Of a stretch of 64,000 nt of DNA, positions 35,140 to 47,600 are shown piece after piece. The position numbers were made by a program, and so were the translations under genes. The DNA lies in the NCBI GenBank assembly GCA_022410635.1, contig JAJVDF010000661.1:490691-554690 (forward strand), given 5' to 3'. The stretch's first letter is position 1. The number at the start of each line of letters is the position of its first letter. Under the pieces are notes generated by a model that was not told the DNA's origin, ran no database searches, and saw only the letters and a list, made by a program, of their open reading frames with translations. This DNA comes from Tretioscincus oriximinensis (Eukaryota; Chordata; Lepidosauria; Squamata; Gymnophthalmidae).

Positions 35140-36100
35140 AGATGCGGCCACCAGCCCCCCCTGGCGTGTTTGTACAGGTGAGGGGCCAGAATTCTCCAGC
35201 TGCCTCCCCCCCCCCCGCCCCCCGCCCCCCGCCCATTCTTCCTCCCCTCCTCGGACCCGCGCCTCTCGCCTTGCGCGTGCCCGCCGCCACCCACCTTGAG
35301 AAGGGCCAGCGCAAGAAGAATCCACAAGGAGACCCCCGCGCCACACCTCAGCCTTGCCATCCGTTTGGATCTGCAAGGAAGGCTGCGGGCGGGGGCGCGC
35401 GGCGAGGCGCCTTTTGCCCCGTCGGGCGGCGGCCCCCAACTTCCTTAGGTGGCTAAACGTCTCAAGCCCACGGCAGCCCCCTGCCGGCCAACTGGGCCGT
35501 TGCAGCCGCCGCTCAGGAAGCGCCTTGCGGTTTCCTTCGGTCCCCAGGGCTGGCGCGCGAGTGGCTGCTGCAAGGGCAACGGGGGTCCCGGGCTGGTGGC
35601 TGCCTGAGGCGGGAGGTGGGGGAGCCACGGGAGCCGGCGGCCACTGGAGGCGCGCGGACGCCCCGCCGTGCTGCCATGCCGGCCCAGGCGCGGTGCGGAC
35701 GCTGCTGAGGCTGAGGCGGCTTCTGGAGAGGCCCGCAAGGCTACGTTTGTGAGGGAAAAAACAGACGGCAGTCGGCTTGCTTTTGCGAGCCTCCCCGAAT
35801 CCCTCCGCTCTGGCTCCTCAGGCGGGCGGGCGGCCCTTCGCGCTCCCTCGTGCTCGCTCCCGGCCGGCCTGTCTTTCTCCAGCGCGCCACGCCGCTTCCT
35901 TCCTCCTTCCCTCCGTCGCCTGGGAGCATCTTTCNCACCAGGGCTATTTCTGACCTTGGGTGGACGGACGGGGGAATGGCTTCCTTCAGGCGTTTCTCCT
36001 CCCTCTGACTGGAACGTCCTTTGCAAAGGGCCTCGTGGCACCCGCCGGCCAGCCTCAGCCTTCCTCGGAGGGGCATCTTCATGCAAGTGGCTCCTCAAGG
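35140..36100. promoter_or_regulatory. CpG island over the short-form PTPRB first exon
   Basis: This is the main CpG- and GC-rich block in an otherwise AT-rich window, apart from the GC minisatellite near 50100-50430. It contains the short-form signal-peptide exon at 35295-35360 and extends about 700 bases upstream of its start codon. Such islands mark promoters in vertebrates, so an internal promoter for the short isoform is inferred. The several long open frames on both strands here come from low stop-codon density. Confidence 0.75.
35295..35360 (-). CDS. PTPRB: PTPRB short-form first coding exon (signal peptide)
   Basis: The ATG at 35360 opens MARLRCGAGVSLWILLALAL and two more residues, LK, a basic start plus a hydrophobic core, that is, a signal peptide. 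The exon is 66 nt and ends CTCAAG before a GTGGGT donor, in phase 0. Splicing to 33820 gives LLK-SGLAVPIRC. In mammals the canonical isoform has the same layout: a short GAG-LALWITL-type signal exon in phase 0 before TGLAEPERC. The open frame beyond 35295 is intron read-through. The intron to domain 1 is 1,474 bases. The start context (G at +4, C at -3) is only moderate. Confidence 0.88.
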
Positions 36101-36169
36101 CAACCTGGACTCTTGGGACCACCTTAGTCACACACTCAGGCCCCCTCCCCACTGAGCCGCCTTCTTGGC

Positions 36170-36288
36170 TATATCTCAGAATAGGAATGTGCCATCTACA
36201 TGCTAGTGTAGGCTGTGGCAGGCCCCGAATGGGGCCTGCCACAGCCTACACTGGCATGTGGATGACCAAGCTCTGTCCCAAGATATAA
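36170..36288. repeat. Fold-back element, family C
   Basis: Arms TAGTGTAGGCTGTGGCAGGC and GCCTGCCACAGCCTACACTG meet around 'gaat' at 36228-36231. The outer arms, 'tatatctcagaatagg' and 'ctgtcccaagatata', pair with more mismatches. Related single-arm or decayed sequence appears at 36850-36925, 40215-40285 and 42826-42945, so it is a dispersed MITE-like family. Confidence 0.75.
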
Positions 36289-36711
36289 CCCAGAATAAGG
36301 CTCATTGGGGACAGGGCCTTACTTTTAAACCATCTTCTGTCCTTAATCTCCTTTTTTTTTCTCCTGGACTTCAAGCAGCGACAATAAAACAGATTAAAGC
36401 TCATGGAGATGGTTCAAAAGTTCTAGTCACAGACCTGCTTCTCAACCAGCTTCAGTCCTGAAGAAGTGGTCTAAACCAAGTGTGACCCGCTTCTTCAGGG
36501 CTAAGATGGTTCAAAAGTAGGTGTGTGACCAGGGCCTTATGTCACCTGGACAAAAAAATTGGCCGCTGCTTTGAAAGGTTTCAGGCATGAAACTGACCAG
36601 AATGACCTGAAGTTAGAACCCAAAAAGAGAGTCCAGCTAAACTCTAGTGGTCATTTCATCCACATTATCACAGCCCTTTCCACACTGAGGCTTATTCTGA
36701 ACTACAGGTGC

Positions 36712-36844
36712 TTCAAAAAAAATGTATACACACTTTGAACTTCCATAGAAAATTTCCTGAAATTTAATTTTGTAGAACAGTAGAACAGTAAATAAATTTT
36801 CTATGGAAGTTCACAGTGTGTATACATTTTTTGAAGCACCCTGT
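36712..36844. mobile_element. Mariner-like MITE
   Basis: The ends TACAGGTGCTTCAAAAAAAA and TTTTTTGAAGCACCCTGTA are inverted repeats continuing inward through 'tgtatacacactttgaactt' and its complement. TA at each end fits the TA target duplication of Tc1/mariner transposons. Only a few dozen bases of loop remain. Confidence 0.8.
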
Positions 36845-38017
36845 ATATCCCAGGAAAGGGACTTGTCATAGTCTATACCGCATGTAGATGGTAAGTCTCT
36901 ACTCCAAAATGCAGCCCAGAATAAGACTTAGTTTGGAAAGGCTTTCCGACTATCAGCTTCAGGTGTTTTCCACACGTTCTGCTTTTATTCCAGAATATAA
37001 ATCCGGAATAACCCATTTGCAATTGCCTCCCCATTCACTTTCAATATTCCACACTGTTCCCTGTTATACTGCCTTGTAATGTCCCATAACTTGGTGCTGA
37101 GTTTGTCTTACTACAATTCCCAGCATTCTCTGTGAGCCAGGAACCAGTGAACATGTTCCCATGACAGAATGCACTTGAAGGCTTTTTAGCAAATTTACAC
37201 TGTAGCCTGAAATGAAGTCAGAAAAACAGAGCTGTAAGAAAAATAGGGACCATGGGCCTTTTTAGTGAGTAGATCACTGAACTTTTCTGAACGTGTAGGA
37301 TGGATCCTTCATGAAAGACATAACGACAGATCTTTGAGAATCCAGCAGAGAATTTATCTGGGAATGTAGACTCAGCAGTCTGTAAGGCTGAATTAAAGCA
37401 AATTTGGATCATCTTAATGTGACAATCTCAGCAACTCTCCTGAACTTATGACACTGCAAACAAGACCTTAAGTGCCCCTTAAGGGCTGAGATAGAGTGTG
37501 GGCCTTTCCCAATGTCTTCATTCTCTGTTGCAGGAAATTCAGATTTCCTGTCTTCTGTCTTAGCAAGCACAAATCAGTGAGATACAAATTTCACAGCTTT
37601 TCTTTCACATATTCTAACATAACTTCAAACGAAAGGAACTGTAACCTAAACCCAAGATCTTTTCCATNTTATTATATACCTTGAAAAGCGAAAAATATAT
37701 CAAGTAAAAAATTACTCCTAGAGATAATTAAGCCCCATTAAGTGGAAAATTAAATGGAAAATACCAAAAACATGAAATATAAAGCTTTCTATTTCCGTTT
37801 TTATCTTAGCTTAATATCTGCCTCCTCCTGACCCTTAACAAATATAATTAGAAAAAAAAACTTCCATATGGTTTACAAAAAATGAAAACTGGATCATACA
37901 CTATAATTTTTTTAGTGGTTTTCAAACAAAATATGAATGGCCATCTGCTTGGAATGCAGATAGTAGAATTGATCAGAGATTTAAACTGAATGATCTCAAA
38001 TGCCCCTTCCACTACAG

Positions 38018-38565
38018 CAGGGGTGGGGAAAGTATGTCCCGTAGGCTAGAACTGGCTTGCAGAACCCTTCGATCTGGCTCTCAGATGTTCTCAGCTCAGG
38101 CTCCTGGCATCCCTTTCTCCCTTACAGCTCCCTGCCATTTAAAAAATAATAATTTCGCACNATAGAGAAAAATGAGGCTGGTGTAGCATGGGGATAGCCT
38201 GCATCCACAAGTCTCACTCTGGCTTACACTATTTTGTAGAAGTGATGACACAACTCCTCCACTGCCATGACTTTGGCCAGGCCAACCCACAGCTCCTTGC
38301 TGCACTGGGGCTGCTGACCACAGACCTTGCGCTCCACTAGCCTCATCTTTTCTTGCCTCTGCTGCATGAGAAAAANGGGAGTCCCTCATCACTGATGGGG
38401 GATGCACTGGTGGGGGAAGATGAGGGACTGGGTCTAGGTAGGGAGTATACTGTGGGTGGGGCCTTGATGGGGGATGGGGCCTGGAGTGAGGGAAGGGGAA
38501 TGACCCTCAGGTAATGTTAAAAGTAGCCAAATGGACCTTGGCAGAAAAAAAGTTCCCTACCCCTG
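38018..38565. mobile_element. hAT MITE (CAGGGGTGGGGAA ends)
   Basis: The left end CAGGGGTGGGGAAAGTATGT is matched by the right end AAAGTTCCCTACCCCTG. The flanking 8-mers, cactacag and aactatag, agree at 6 of 8 positions, a plausible worn target-site duplication. The interior is GC-richer than its surroundings and has no coding capacity. It lies in the intron between the linker exon and the short-form first exon. Confidence 0.75.
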
Positions 38566-38569
38566 AACT

Positions 38570-39830
38570 ATAGGTATGGTGTAGCTTTCAGAGGGTTAGG
38601 CTGATCATCTCAAAGCTCTCCCTCCAATACAATATTATATGCTTTTTGCCAATAGCTAGTACCAATAATACTTCTAGCTAACTTTTTAATTAACAAACAA
38701 ATTCTTCAAAAAGATGAAAAAACTTGCAAAAGAAAGGATNCAACATAAGGGAATAATACTTTTTAAGTGACTTAATGCAAATTTTATACAGAATATAAAA
38801 AGCAATTCAAGGCTAGCATTGGTAAAATTCCCCTTCACGAAGCTGGTTTTGCATAAACACACTGTCAACACACAAAGACTACTGCTGAGCCAGATTATGA
38901 GAAGAGAGTCTAGAAGAAAGAGCTGGAAATCAGCACGGGGAGTGCCTGGACATATCACCAAGAGCAGGCTCAGTCTGTTTTAGATCCTTTCTCAAGGTTT
39001 CCTGACTTCAAAAACAAAAAGAATCCTAAACCTACCAANCTCTGTTCCTTCTTTTATCAGGAGGAAATGGGCTTCACATAGCTTTTCTCACAGTTTTGAA
39101 AATGCAAGCTGTAGATTTACTTGCAGGTTATGCTAGTGTAAACATTAAAAAACACACATCACAACCGACAGGCAGCCACCATTGTGCCTTCAAAATGGGT
39201 TGACCTCAGTCATACACCAACATGTAGGTTTTCATTGTGCCGATGAAATCATGGCATTGTTCTTTATAATACTACTCAGTACATTTACATACTGTAGTTC
39301 TCTATTTTTAAAAAAGTTTGTATGTTTTTTATTTAATCACATAGTTATGTTAGAACATCCATGGAGAAGGGCATGTAAGTAATCTCTTGATGTAAGCAAT
39401 AGTAGGAAAATATAATTAATAATCTAGCATGAGCCAAACAAAATGGGAATTGTCACTTGAAAACATGCTGAGTTTTGTTGGCATGTTTTAGTCTGCAGTG
39501 CATTAATAAACAAACCAGAAATACAGGTCTGAATATATTTATGGTTGTAATATACAAATTGGTGGGGGAAGAGTGGGGGCATACTTCAAAATCTTGCTAG
39601 ACCCTACCAAACTTTATCTTTAGAGGATTAAAACATGCTTTAGTAAAATCAAAGTGTGTGTACCAACCAGAATGCTGCTTATAACACAGAAATGCTCCAT
39701 TTTTGTATTTGCTATATTTGCAAATTCTAGTCACAAACACAGCACCCACATAAAGGCTGTGGCCATACTCTAATATTAAGGCTACATCCACACATCATTG
39801 GATATCTTAAAACTGCCTCCAAGATAGAGC
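38570..39830. other. PTPRB long-form intron, no specific feature
   Basis: AT-rich intron between a hAT MITE and a CR1/L3 fragment; no exon or RNA gene found. Confidence 0.45.
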
Positions 39831-39834
39831 AGAA

Positions 39835-40000
39835 CAAAGTATTCCTGAAATGCCATTTGCAGGGCGTCGAGAACAGTTGAAGATTTTGCCTTCTTCTGTT
39901 CTAGACTGCCATGGTGCACTTGGTGGGCCTCTGTGTGAGACAGAATGCTGGACTAGATGGGCTCCAGCCTGTTTCAGCATGGCTTCTCTTATGTTCTTAT
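39835..40000 (+). repeat. CR1/L3-type LINE 3' end
   Basis: It contains 'ccatttgcagggcgtcgaga', 'gagacagaatgctggactag' and a TTATGTTCTTATA tail, the same 3' end as 22990-23245 and 60785-60975. Confidence 0.75.
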
Positions 40001-40289
40001 ATAGCCCAAATTGCAGCTTTGTGTTTTTGGTTACAAGAATTAAAAGGTTAAAAGGTAACATATATGCTCTAGCTTTCCACTTGAACGTGAGAAATTGAAA
40101 ACATGTAGCCAAAACATCAATTAGACAAATTCAAAGTATCAGCATGTGAAACTCAGTTCATTCCTTTCACTTGTGTACCAAAGGCTCATAGACTGTTTTT
40201 GCACTGANGTTTATTGTGGGCTGAATCTCAGAATAGGGGCCTACCATCGGCATTCCAGTGTAGACTATAACAGGCCTTGAATCTACAAA

Positions 40290-41960
40290 AACATCTCCAA
40301 AAAATAAACAAAAAATAATAATTAATAATTGAAAGAACCCATTCTAAGATATCAGTTCTGCAAATACTGTTTATTTGTAGCTCAGTGTATTTTGCCCAAG
40401 GTCCTGTTTCAGGCAAACATGAAAAGAAGGGCGTGAACTAATTGCTGTCCCCAATTGATTACGGACCATGTATATATGTACTTTTCCTCAGCATGCTGAT
40501 ACAAGATTTGCTCATGGAATGTTTTCGCAGCCAGTGATCACGCAGTCATGCAATGACCTGTGCTTATAGTTACATCTTGTTAGTAGATACAACTGATGGA
40601 CCACTTTGAGAATAGTCTGTTTTTATGTTCTTTGTGAGCCTTCACCCATAGCCGAGAAAGGATTTTATAAAAAATACACTGACCTACTGACAAAGAAGAG
40701 AACTATATATAGAACAAATACCTTGGAATGGGATTTTTCAGCAGGGCCTTCTCTTAAGTTCTTATGTTCTAAGAAACTGATCAGAGCCCAACTATTTACA
40801 ATCTTTTCAGAACTACATTGTCTAACAGATCCCCATTTCCACCACTGAAATTGGGGTGGGTGGATAATTTCTTAATAGAGGCCTAATATTGAAGCTGGGT
40901 AACAAAAATACTTTAACTCTAATGTTACTCTGATTGCAAAGGTAGCATGGGACAGTATGTCACTACATGAGTATTTTGTGCTAGTCTAGGTGATAGGTGA
41001 TTGCATTTTACTAGCCAAATTTGAATTGGTACTGTGCTCTTTTTTCTGCTGATACTCACAACTTGGAAAACAGATTTGCTTGGTAGCAATCCTATGACAT
41101 TAGAAGTAAGTAAGAGGATCCGATCATTTCACAGATTTGGCAATTACCCCACTACAAATTTTAAATCACTTTTTTTTNAAAAAAAAGCTAGGTAACACAT
41201 TCGCAAGTAATGCCCCCATTTACCTTCAATCTTCCGTGCAGTTCCCTCTCTGTCTTCTTGGCAATTCTTATCACATCACAATCTACAGAAATCATTGTTG
41301 TGCTTGCCTGACCTAAATCGCATGAAATGCGGTGACAACTCTGTAGCAAAGACCTTTAGAGCGAGTGGAATGCTCGACACGCATGGTTCCATAGGGCGGA
41401 CAGAAGGTACAATCGTCTCCAAAGCGCAGGAAATAAAATGTGAGGATCAGGCCTTTTTTTGTTGCCTGTATATTTTTCCTTCCCACACTACCTCTCCAGG
41501 AGAAAGGAGGAAAAGGCTTCTTTCCTCATCTTTTTGAATTTGGCAGGTTGCCACAGAGGCACAGCAAACAAAAAGGAAGAAGATTCTTTTTGTCTCCTAG
41601 CTGCTCAATAGGATTGAAGATAAATGCAGGTGGGTGGTAAGATGTTTGATTTGACAGATTTGGAACCCTATGGTTCATTCTGAAGGCCAATCTTGCTGTT
41701 TTTTACAAATTCATATTTTTAAAGCCAGAAAACATAACTTTTTTGCTGCCTTCCTAGCTAGTGCTGGACCTTAATCATTTCAATCATTATTAATATAACT
41801 CTTGTGATTTTTCTTTTCTGCTGATGGAAGCACCAGTCAAGCTTTTGTCAACTCAAGCCTAATCTAGATTCAGGCAGTGCAGTACAGTTTGTAAGCCACT
41901 GATCATGAGGAATTTTGTCTTCAAAGGAGCTTCAATTTGTTACAAATTAATTATCATTCT
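40290..41960. other. PTPRB long-form intron, no specific feature
   Basis: Intron 3' (gene sense) of the linker exon. It is mixed sequence with a short GC-richer patch near 41300-41420. No gene or clear repeat identified. Confidence 0.4.
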
Positions 41961-41963
41961 TAC

Positions 41964-42190
41964 CTGTTCTGTGGTAGTAGTGGGGTGAGGGCTAGTTTCA
42001 GACATCCAAGGTCTTCCTGTCATTTCAAATAACGCTTGATTAGAATTGGATCTGCTCAGGTTTTTATTGCCATTTGCGGTAACAGTTGTGATGAAATCTG
42101 ATGTGCTGCTCAGAAAAGACTGAGGACTGGATGTTGTAGGATTAAAGGGAAGAAGAGTGCTCCGAACAAATATTTCACCAGTTTGGAGAT
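41964..42190 (-). CDS. PTPRB: PTPRB long-form exon 3, Ser/Thr-rich linker
   Basis: This exon has no internal start and is easy to miss. The acceptor is tcattttag before 42190 and the donor cag|gtaaga after 41964. The 227 nt enter in phase 1 and leave in phase 0, exactly what is needed between the ricin-type exon and the shared FN3 domain 1 exon. It encodes DLQTGEIFVRSTLLPFNPTT near the start and FEMTGRPWMSE then PTTTTEQ at the end. About a third of its 76 residues are Ser or Thr, suggesting an O-glycosylated stalk. The VRST, MTG and final TTEE-like segments correspond to the linker of the long mammalian isoform. Confidence 0.9.
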
Positions 42191-43369
42191 CTAAAATGAA
42201 TCAGTAACATTAAAGAAAATAAGTAGCAAATATACTTACTAGGTATATCTTTGTAAGACATGCTGTTATACTGCCTGCTAAATAGCAAACTATATAAAGA
42301 AAATTTATTTTATTTTTCTATTTTCAGCTGGAATTGCCAAAGTAATATTCATCATATTTTTTAAATATCGACTTCTCTCTCTCTCTGGATCTCCTATGAC
42401 TGGAAAATGTTATGCAGAAATGTGCATGTGTGATTGTACGAAAGGGGTTGAGGAGATGGTTTGTTCACATTTGCCAACAATGGTACAAAGGTTGACAATA
42501 ATGGGAAGACTGATAATAATGGATCTTTGAAGGCTATTTCCAGGATGTGTGGAAATCTGCATCGACACTCTGTAAATGTGGTGTGGGAGCAATATATAAG
42601 ATGACTACCGATCTATAGAGAATATCAAGCACATTTCCCATGAGTTCTCATAGATGTTGAAAACTCATGCCAAGGCAAAGGAGAAGACAAATGTGAATGA
42701 ATGTAGAGACAAAGATGGAGATGAAGTAACAGTGGTGTGATATAATAGTACAGACTGTAAAATTATGTGTGTATATACATATCTACAGCCCAGCCAATAT
42801 GTTGATTTCTTCACCTATTTTGGGATATGACTTGGAAAACAGTCTTCAATCCACATGCCAGTATGGCATGCTCATGTGAAGTCTGCCATAATCTGTATTA
42901 ATATGTGGATGCTCCTATTCCAAAATATATCCCAAAATAAAATTTAGCACACAACGGACCAGAGAAGAACTTTAAAAAATATATGACATGAAATGGATTA
43001 ATTGATACTTTTGCACAGTCAAGCTGAAGGTAATTTCCCTACTTTTTCTTTAAATATCTAAATATTTAAATGGAAACTATTCACAAGGTAGCACTAGTTT
43101 CTTGCCATGAATGTGATTTCACCTGTGAACTGCCTGGCCTTAACTGTTCTATATCATGGCTGCATCCACATACAAAAAAAATGTGGCTCAAAGGTGGCTT
43201 AAAATTGTGAGCCACCCAGAGCCCTTTGTTGGGTGGGTGAGGTNTAAATCAATAATTTTTTTTTGCTAGAATCCATATGCTAGTACCTTGTTGATTAAAC
43301 AACAAGGAGATCCAAAAATAAGAAAAACTACCACAAGACCTCAGTGACACAATCATTGTTACTCTATAG

Positions 43370-44600
43370 AAGAACAAAAAGATCTGAGTACTCCAGCTAT
43401 TGGGGGATAACCCTGCTCTCCATTGTAGGGAAAACCATTGCAAGAATACTCCTGAACACAATGGTGCCCACCACTGCAGAACAACTGCTCCCAGGAAATC
43501 AGCATAACGTCCGGATTGAGACAGTTCCAAGAGAACAAAACAATCATCTATGTGCCATATTCTACCTCACCAAAGCATTTGACATGGTGAGTAGAAATCA
43601 TGAAATCACTGGGACGGCCCCCAAAGTCAGTAGCAGACTAGGAGTCAAAGGGGCCTCCACCCACTGGATGGCAATGCAGCGGGATAGAGCATGGGACCAC
43701 AGTGTGCACAAAGTTCCTTAATAGGCTGACCTAGCTACCCGAAGACCACTGACGGCACGTTAGACACATCTCTCTGAATGATTTTCAATAATGGTGTACT
43801 TGCACCAATTCCCTTCACAATTTCCTTCAACATGATGCTGCAGAGGTCTATTGCAGACCTTGATGAGAATGATGGGGTCTACATGCGAAGGGGTCTACAC
43901 TGATTTCAATCTGAGACAGCTGAGGACCCTCACAAAATCCATGTANCAACTATTTGCTGATGCTGATGCCCTTGTTTTCCTTGCATTGATGAGTAAGAGC
44001 TGAAGANAGCAAAATAGTTCAGTTATTTTGGCTGCATCGTCACCTCTGATGTCAAGCTTGATAAAGAAATTGAGAAAGGCTAATGAATTTGGTATGTATA
44101 AAAGTCTGAAATAACAAGCATCTGAAGAAAAGCACAAAAATTAGCATGTACAGTCTCCTGTATGGATCTGAGACATGAGTTACCTACCACTAGCACCTTT
44201 GACTCCTCAAGAACTTTTATCAGTGCTCTGTACCATTCTGCATATCCACCATTTCATCACTAACATTGCAGTCCTTCAACTGGTGCAAATCACCAGCATC
44301 AAGGGCATGCTGCTGAGGAAGCAGCTGTGATAGGTAGGATGTAGTTCTAGGATGAAGGATCATCGCTCACCCCTGGCCACTGTGTCATAGAGGCACCGAA
44401 GAAGAGTTACAAAGACTCAAGAAATTCCTCAATGTCTGCTACACTGATCTCAGTCGGTGATCTGCCCTAGCTTCCAATTGTGGGGGATGGAGACATACCA
44501 CCTGCAAGGTTGCCTCTTCCTTCTAGAATGCATGCAGGGCTAGGCTCCAAGACAAAAGACAGTGACACAAGAACCAGGATATAAAGCCTCCCCCTGTAGC
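43370..44600 (+). mobile_element. Decayed non-LTR retrotransposon (reverse transcriptase region)
   Basis: Broken frames on the plus strand include SSYWGITLLSIVGKTIARIL and a segment near 43560 reading FYLTKAFDMVSR. These match the conserved YRGITLLSIAGK and DLTKAFDTVSR blocks of a common animal non-LTR reverse transcriptase. Later pieces correspond to the LAPxxFTIxFxMMLQRxxADLDENDGVY block (43800-43880) and a decayed C-terminal region to about 44600. Many stops and frameshifts make it inactive. I cannot fix the clade. Confidence 0.65.
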
Positions 44601-44699
44601 CTATGTGGTTGGACCTGCGTATCCCCATCCTCATCAGTGCCCAGTGACTCTNCTACAACCATGGACAACTTTGCAAATCTTTGTTCACAAAGTTCTGCC

Positions 44700-47600
44700 T
44701 TGTATACACATAATAGGTCAGTAAATGTACTTCCAAAGTTGCATCCACATAAATAGGAAAAAAAATTCTAAACAGCTCAAAAGCAACTTGGATGAAGTAG
44801 CATATGGGCACTTGCGTTCCCATCCCAGCTCTAATCCACATTAAAAGCCTTTGAAAATGTGTTGATTGGCTGTGTGGTTCAGAAATTGTAGTGTGTGGAT
44901 GCTACCACCTCTGATCTACTTTTGATGGTGTTTCTGGATACATCCCAGATTGCATTCATTGGGAACACTAGCATCTCTATACCACCATTTTAAGTGACCT
45001 TTGAGCTATTTTTTAATGTGTTCAGATGCAGTTAGTAGTTCCTAAAAGAACAACACATAAAAACGCACTATGAAAGGTAAAGATGTGGGTTAACATAGTT
45101 CAGTTGAAAATGTCCCTCAGTAGGTGAATTTTGTAAGATTTTTTTGAATATTTGTGAACAAGCCATATGTCCAGCTGCTCACACTTTTTGTTGTTGTTGT
45201 TGATTTTTACACACTTGTTGTTTATTTTTACATAAAGTGTGGGTTATTATAATGTTTGATTTGGTTAGTGTGTTCCTTGGCTTCTGGGGTCTTATTTGGT
45301 ATGGCCCTACAATAGTCACTAATATATATATAAAATAGGCGCAGGATATTAGTATTATCTATGTAAGCTGATACAGATAAGATGCTAATGTATTTATAAG
45401 AGATATGATGTCAGAGTAACTTCTCAGAGGAATGCTGACACCACTTCCTGCAAGAAGAAATGTCTCAGGGAATAAGGATATAGATGAGTCTCTTTTAATG
45501 TGTTCCTATAAATAAAGCTTCCCAGTTTCAAGCCCATCTTTATTATAACAAAATAACAACAGAGGTACTCAACATCAAAACGACAGGTTCAAATGTACAG
45601 AACTGTGCAAGAGAATTGTCTGAACTGCTTCCATGACTCCCAGGCTACTTGTTCTCAGCTAGCCCACACTAAGCCTCCTGTCTAGGTCTCTCAGTTCCTT
45701 ATTCTTACAGCCTTAATAAGTATCTCCAAACCCACCCTCCAAAACTAAACTCCTCCCACCAAACTCCGCTACACTCTGGCTACATTATTTAAAGGAACAG
45801 TGTCTCAATTCAAATGGGTTTCATTACAGTTTTTAGATTGTTGTGGTAGTACAATGCTGTTAAAGTGGAAAGTCCTCCTGATTTTTCAATAAATTTTTGA
45901 GTTTTAAATGGGATGTGAAATATCCATTTTATCTTAAAGGAAAAATAAAGGCAACACCACTCACAGTTTCAGTGTTATTGTGCTTGGTGTGTTCTGTATA
46001 AGTGTCTATTGAAAACTGTCTAGAAATTTCTTTCTGTTCCGGGTGCATAGGGTGCCTCTCTAACTCAAACAGGTTTAATCCAGTGGATTTCATGGAAAGG
46101 CTATTCATGTATGAAACTTACTTTTCCTATATGAAGCAAACTCTCTTCCAAGTGCTTTCCCCATTGTGGCGGCTGAGCAGAACAAGGGGCACAGGGATCA
46201 CCATGGTAGGACATTCATTACAGAATTCTTTTCTTTGAGTGTTTCACAAACCGACTTCTTTTCATTTTTATGAGTTCAGTTGCATTTTAATACTTCACTG
46301 ACTTGTGATTGGTTACTATTATGTTTTATTGTCATATTTTTTGCAGCTGTTCAACATTTAATATATTTCAGTGGATTATACTGATTAGATCACATTTATT
46401 TACTACTTTATTATTTGAATTTCTGTTGTATCCTTCATCAATTCATGATGCCAGGATGGGCTATAAAACCGTCAACTTAATAAAAATGAAACCATAAAAG
46501 CAGGGTAGAACAAAACAGTAAAACATCAGCCTAGAAGAATAAGAGCAAGCAGCTTGCAGTTAATACATCAAACTAGTCCCCATTAAANCCTGGGTCAATA
46601 AGTACAATTTTTGTTGGTGCCAAAAGGTGAACATTAATAAGGCCAAATGTTAATCAGAGCAGGGAGTTTACAACTGGGGTCCCATTTTAAAAAATACTCC
46701 AGGGTATCAAGTCCAAAGTATAGTGAACTCTCACTAGTACTGAGACTTATACGAAAAGCCTCTTCTACCATTTCTACCCTCATCAGGAAAGAAATGTTTT
46801 TTCATGTATGTTATTTCTAAATCATTCAAAGAATAAGAGAGAAAATTCTTTCTTACACCCTGACCCTGCTGACTGAAGGTTTCCAAAGATGGTTTCGCAG
46901 TGCATTGGGGATGCAACAGTACTGCAATAGGCATCTGTCTAGGGTTACTAGGGGGGGAAACAGGATAGCAGTGCTGTATCTTTATGGATGTGTTGGAGAG
47001 GAAATTTCAGCAGGTACAGCTTACAGTGCTAGAGGCATCTGTTGAAATATCCTCTTTGACATACTAGATAAAGAAATGGCATTGCTGTCTTATATTTTCT
47101 GGTAACTGTGTATGTGTGTGTTCATCCTATTTAATCTACCTAATTATGTTTTGAATTGCTACAAGCAGACTCTCATTCTTCCTCCATTGCTTCATGAAAT
47201 GTTAACTTATGCTACTCATTGCATACACTGCTCAGTTCAGTATTTGGATTTACTTGTTTATTTATTTATTTATTTATACTTACTCTACCCTACAGATGAT
47301 CATGCCAGATGGTCTTCATAAGTAGGCAGATATGCTCAACAAGCATTACAGAAAGTAAGCTACCAAATCAGCCACATTATCTTAGTCCAAGAACAGCTGG
47401 ATTTGATGAACTAGGTGAATGTGGAAAAGATATTTGGGATGTGCATGATGGCAGTTCTAGACTGTTCTGCACTGTTAGTGGATATAGAGTAACTGAGTTC
47501 ATTGGTTTTGACCATGAAAAGGTGTAATCTGCACAAGACAGTACTGGTTCAGACCACTGCCACCCTAACACCTGCATGAGTTTTGAGTTTGTGCAAATTC

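Noticed and set aside
34773..35294. The 173-codon extension of the short-form signal-peptide frame
   Set aside because: A GTGGGT donor at 35294 and agreement of the next exon (SGLAVPIRC) with the mammalian protein show that coding stops at 35295; the rest is Gly-rich intron and a CR1/L3 repeat.
35445..36242. 265-codon open frame on the minus strand, with others on both strands in the same region
   Set aside because: It lies in the CpG island, where stop codons are rare. It contains an ambiguous base, has Arg/Pro/Gly-rich composition and shows no known domain.
45330..45560. Possible LTR, with an AATAAA at about 45510 and A/T-rich ends
   Set aside because: No clear TG/CA termini, target duplication or second copy could be found.
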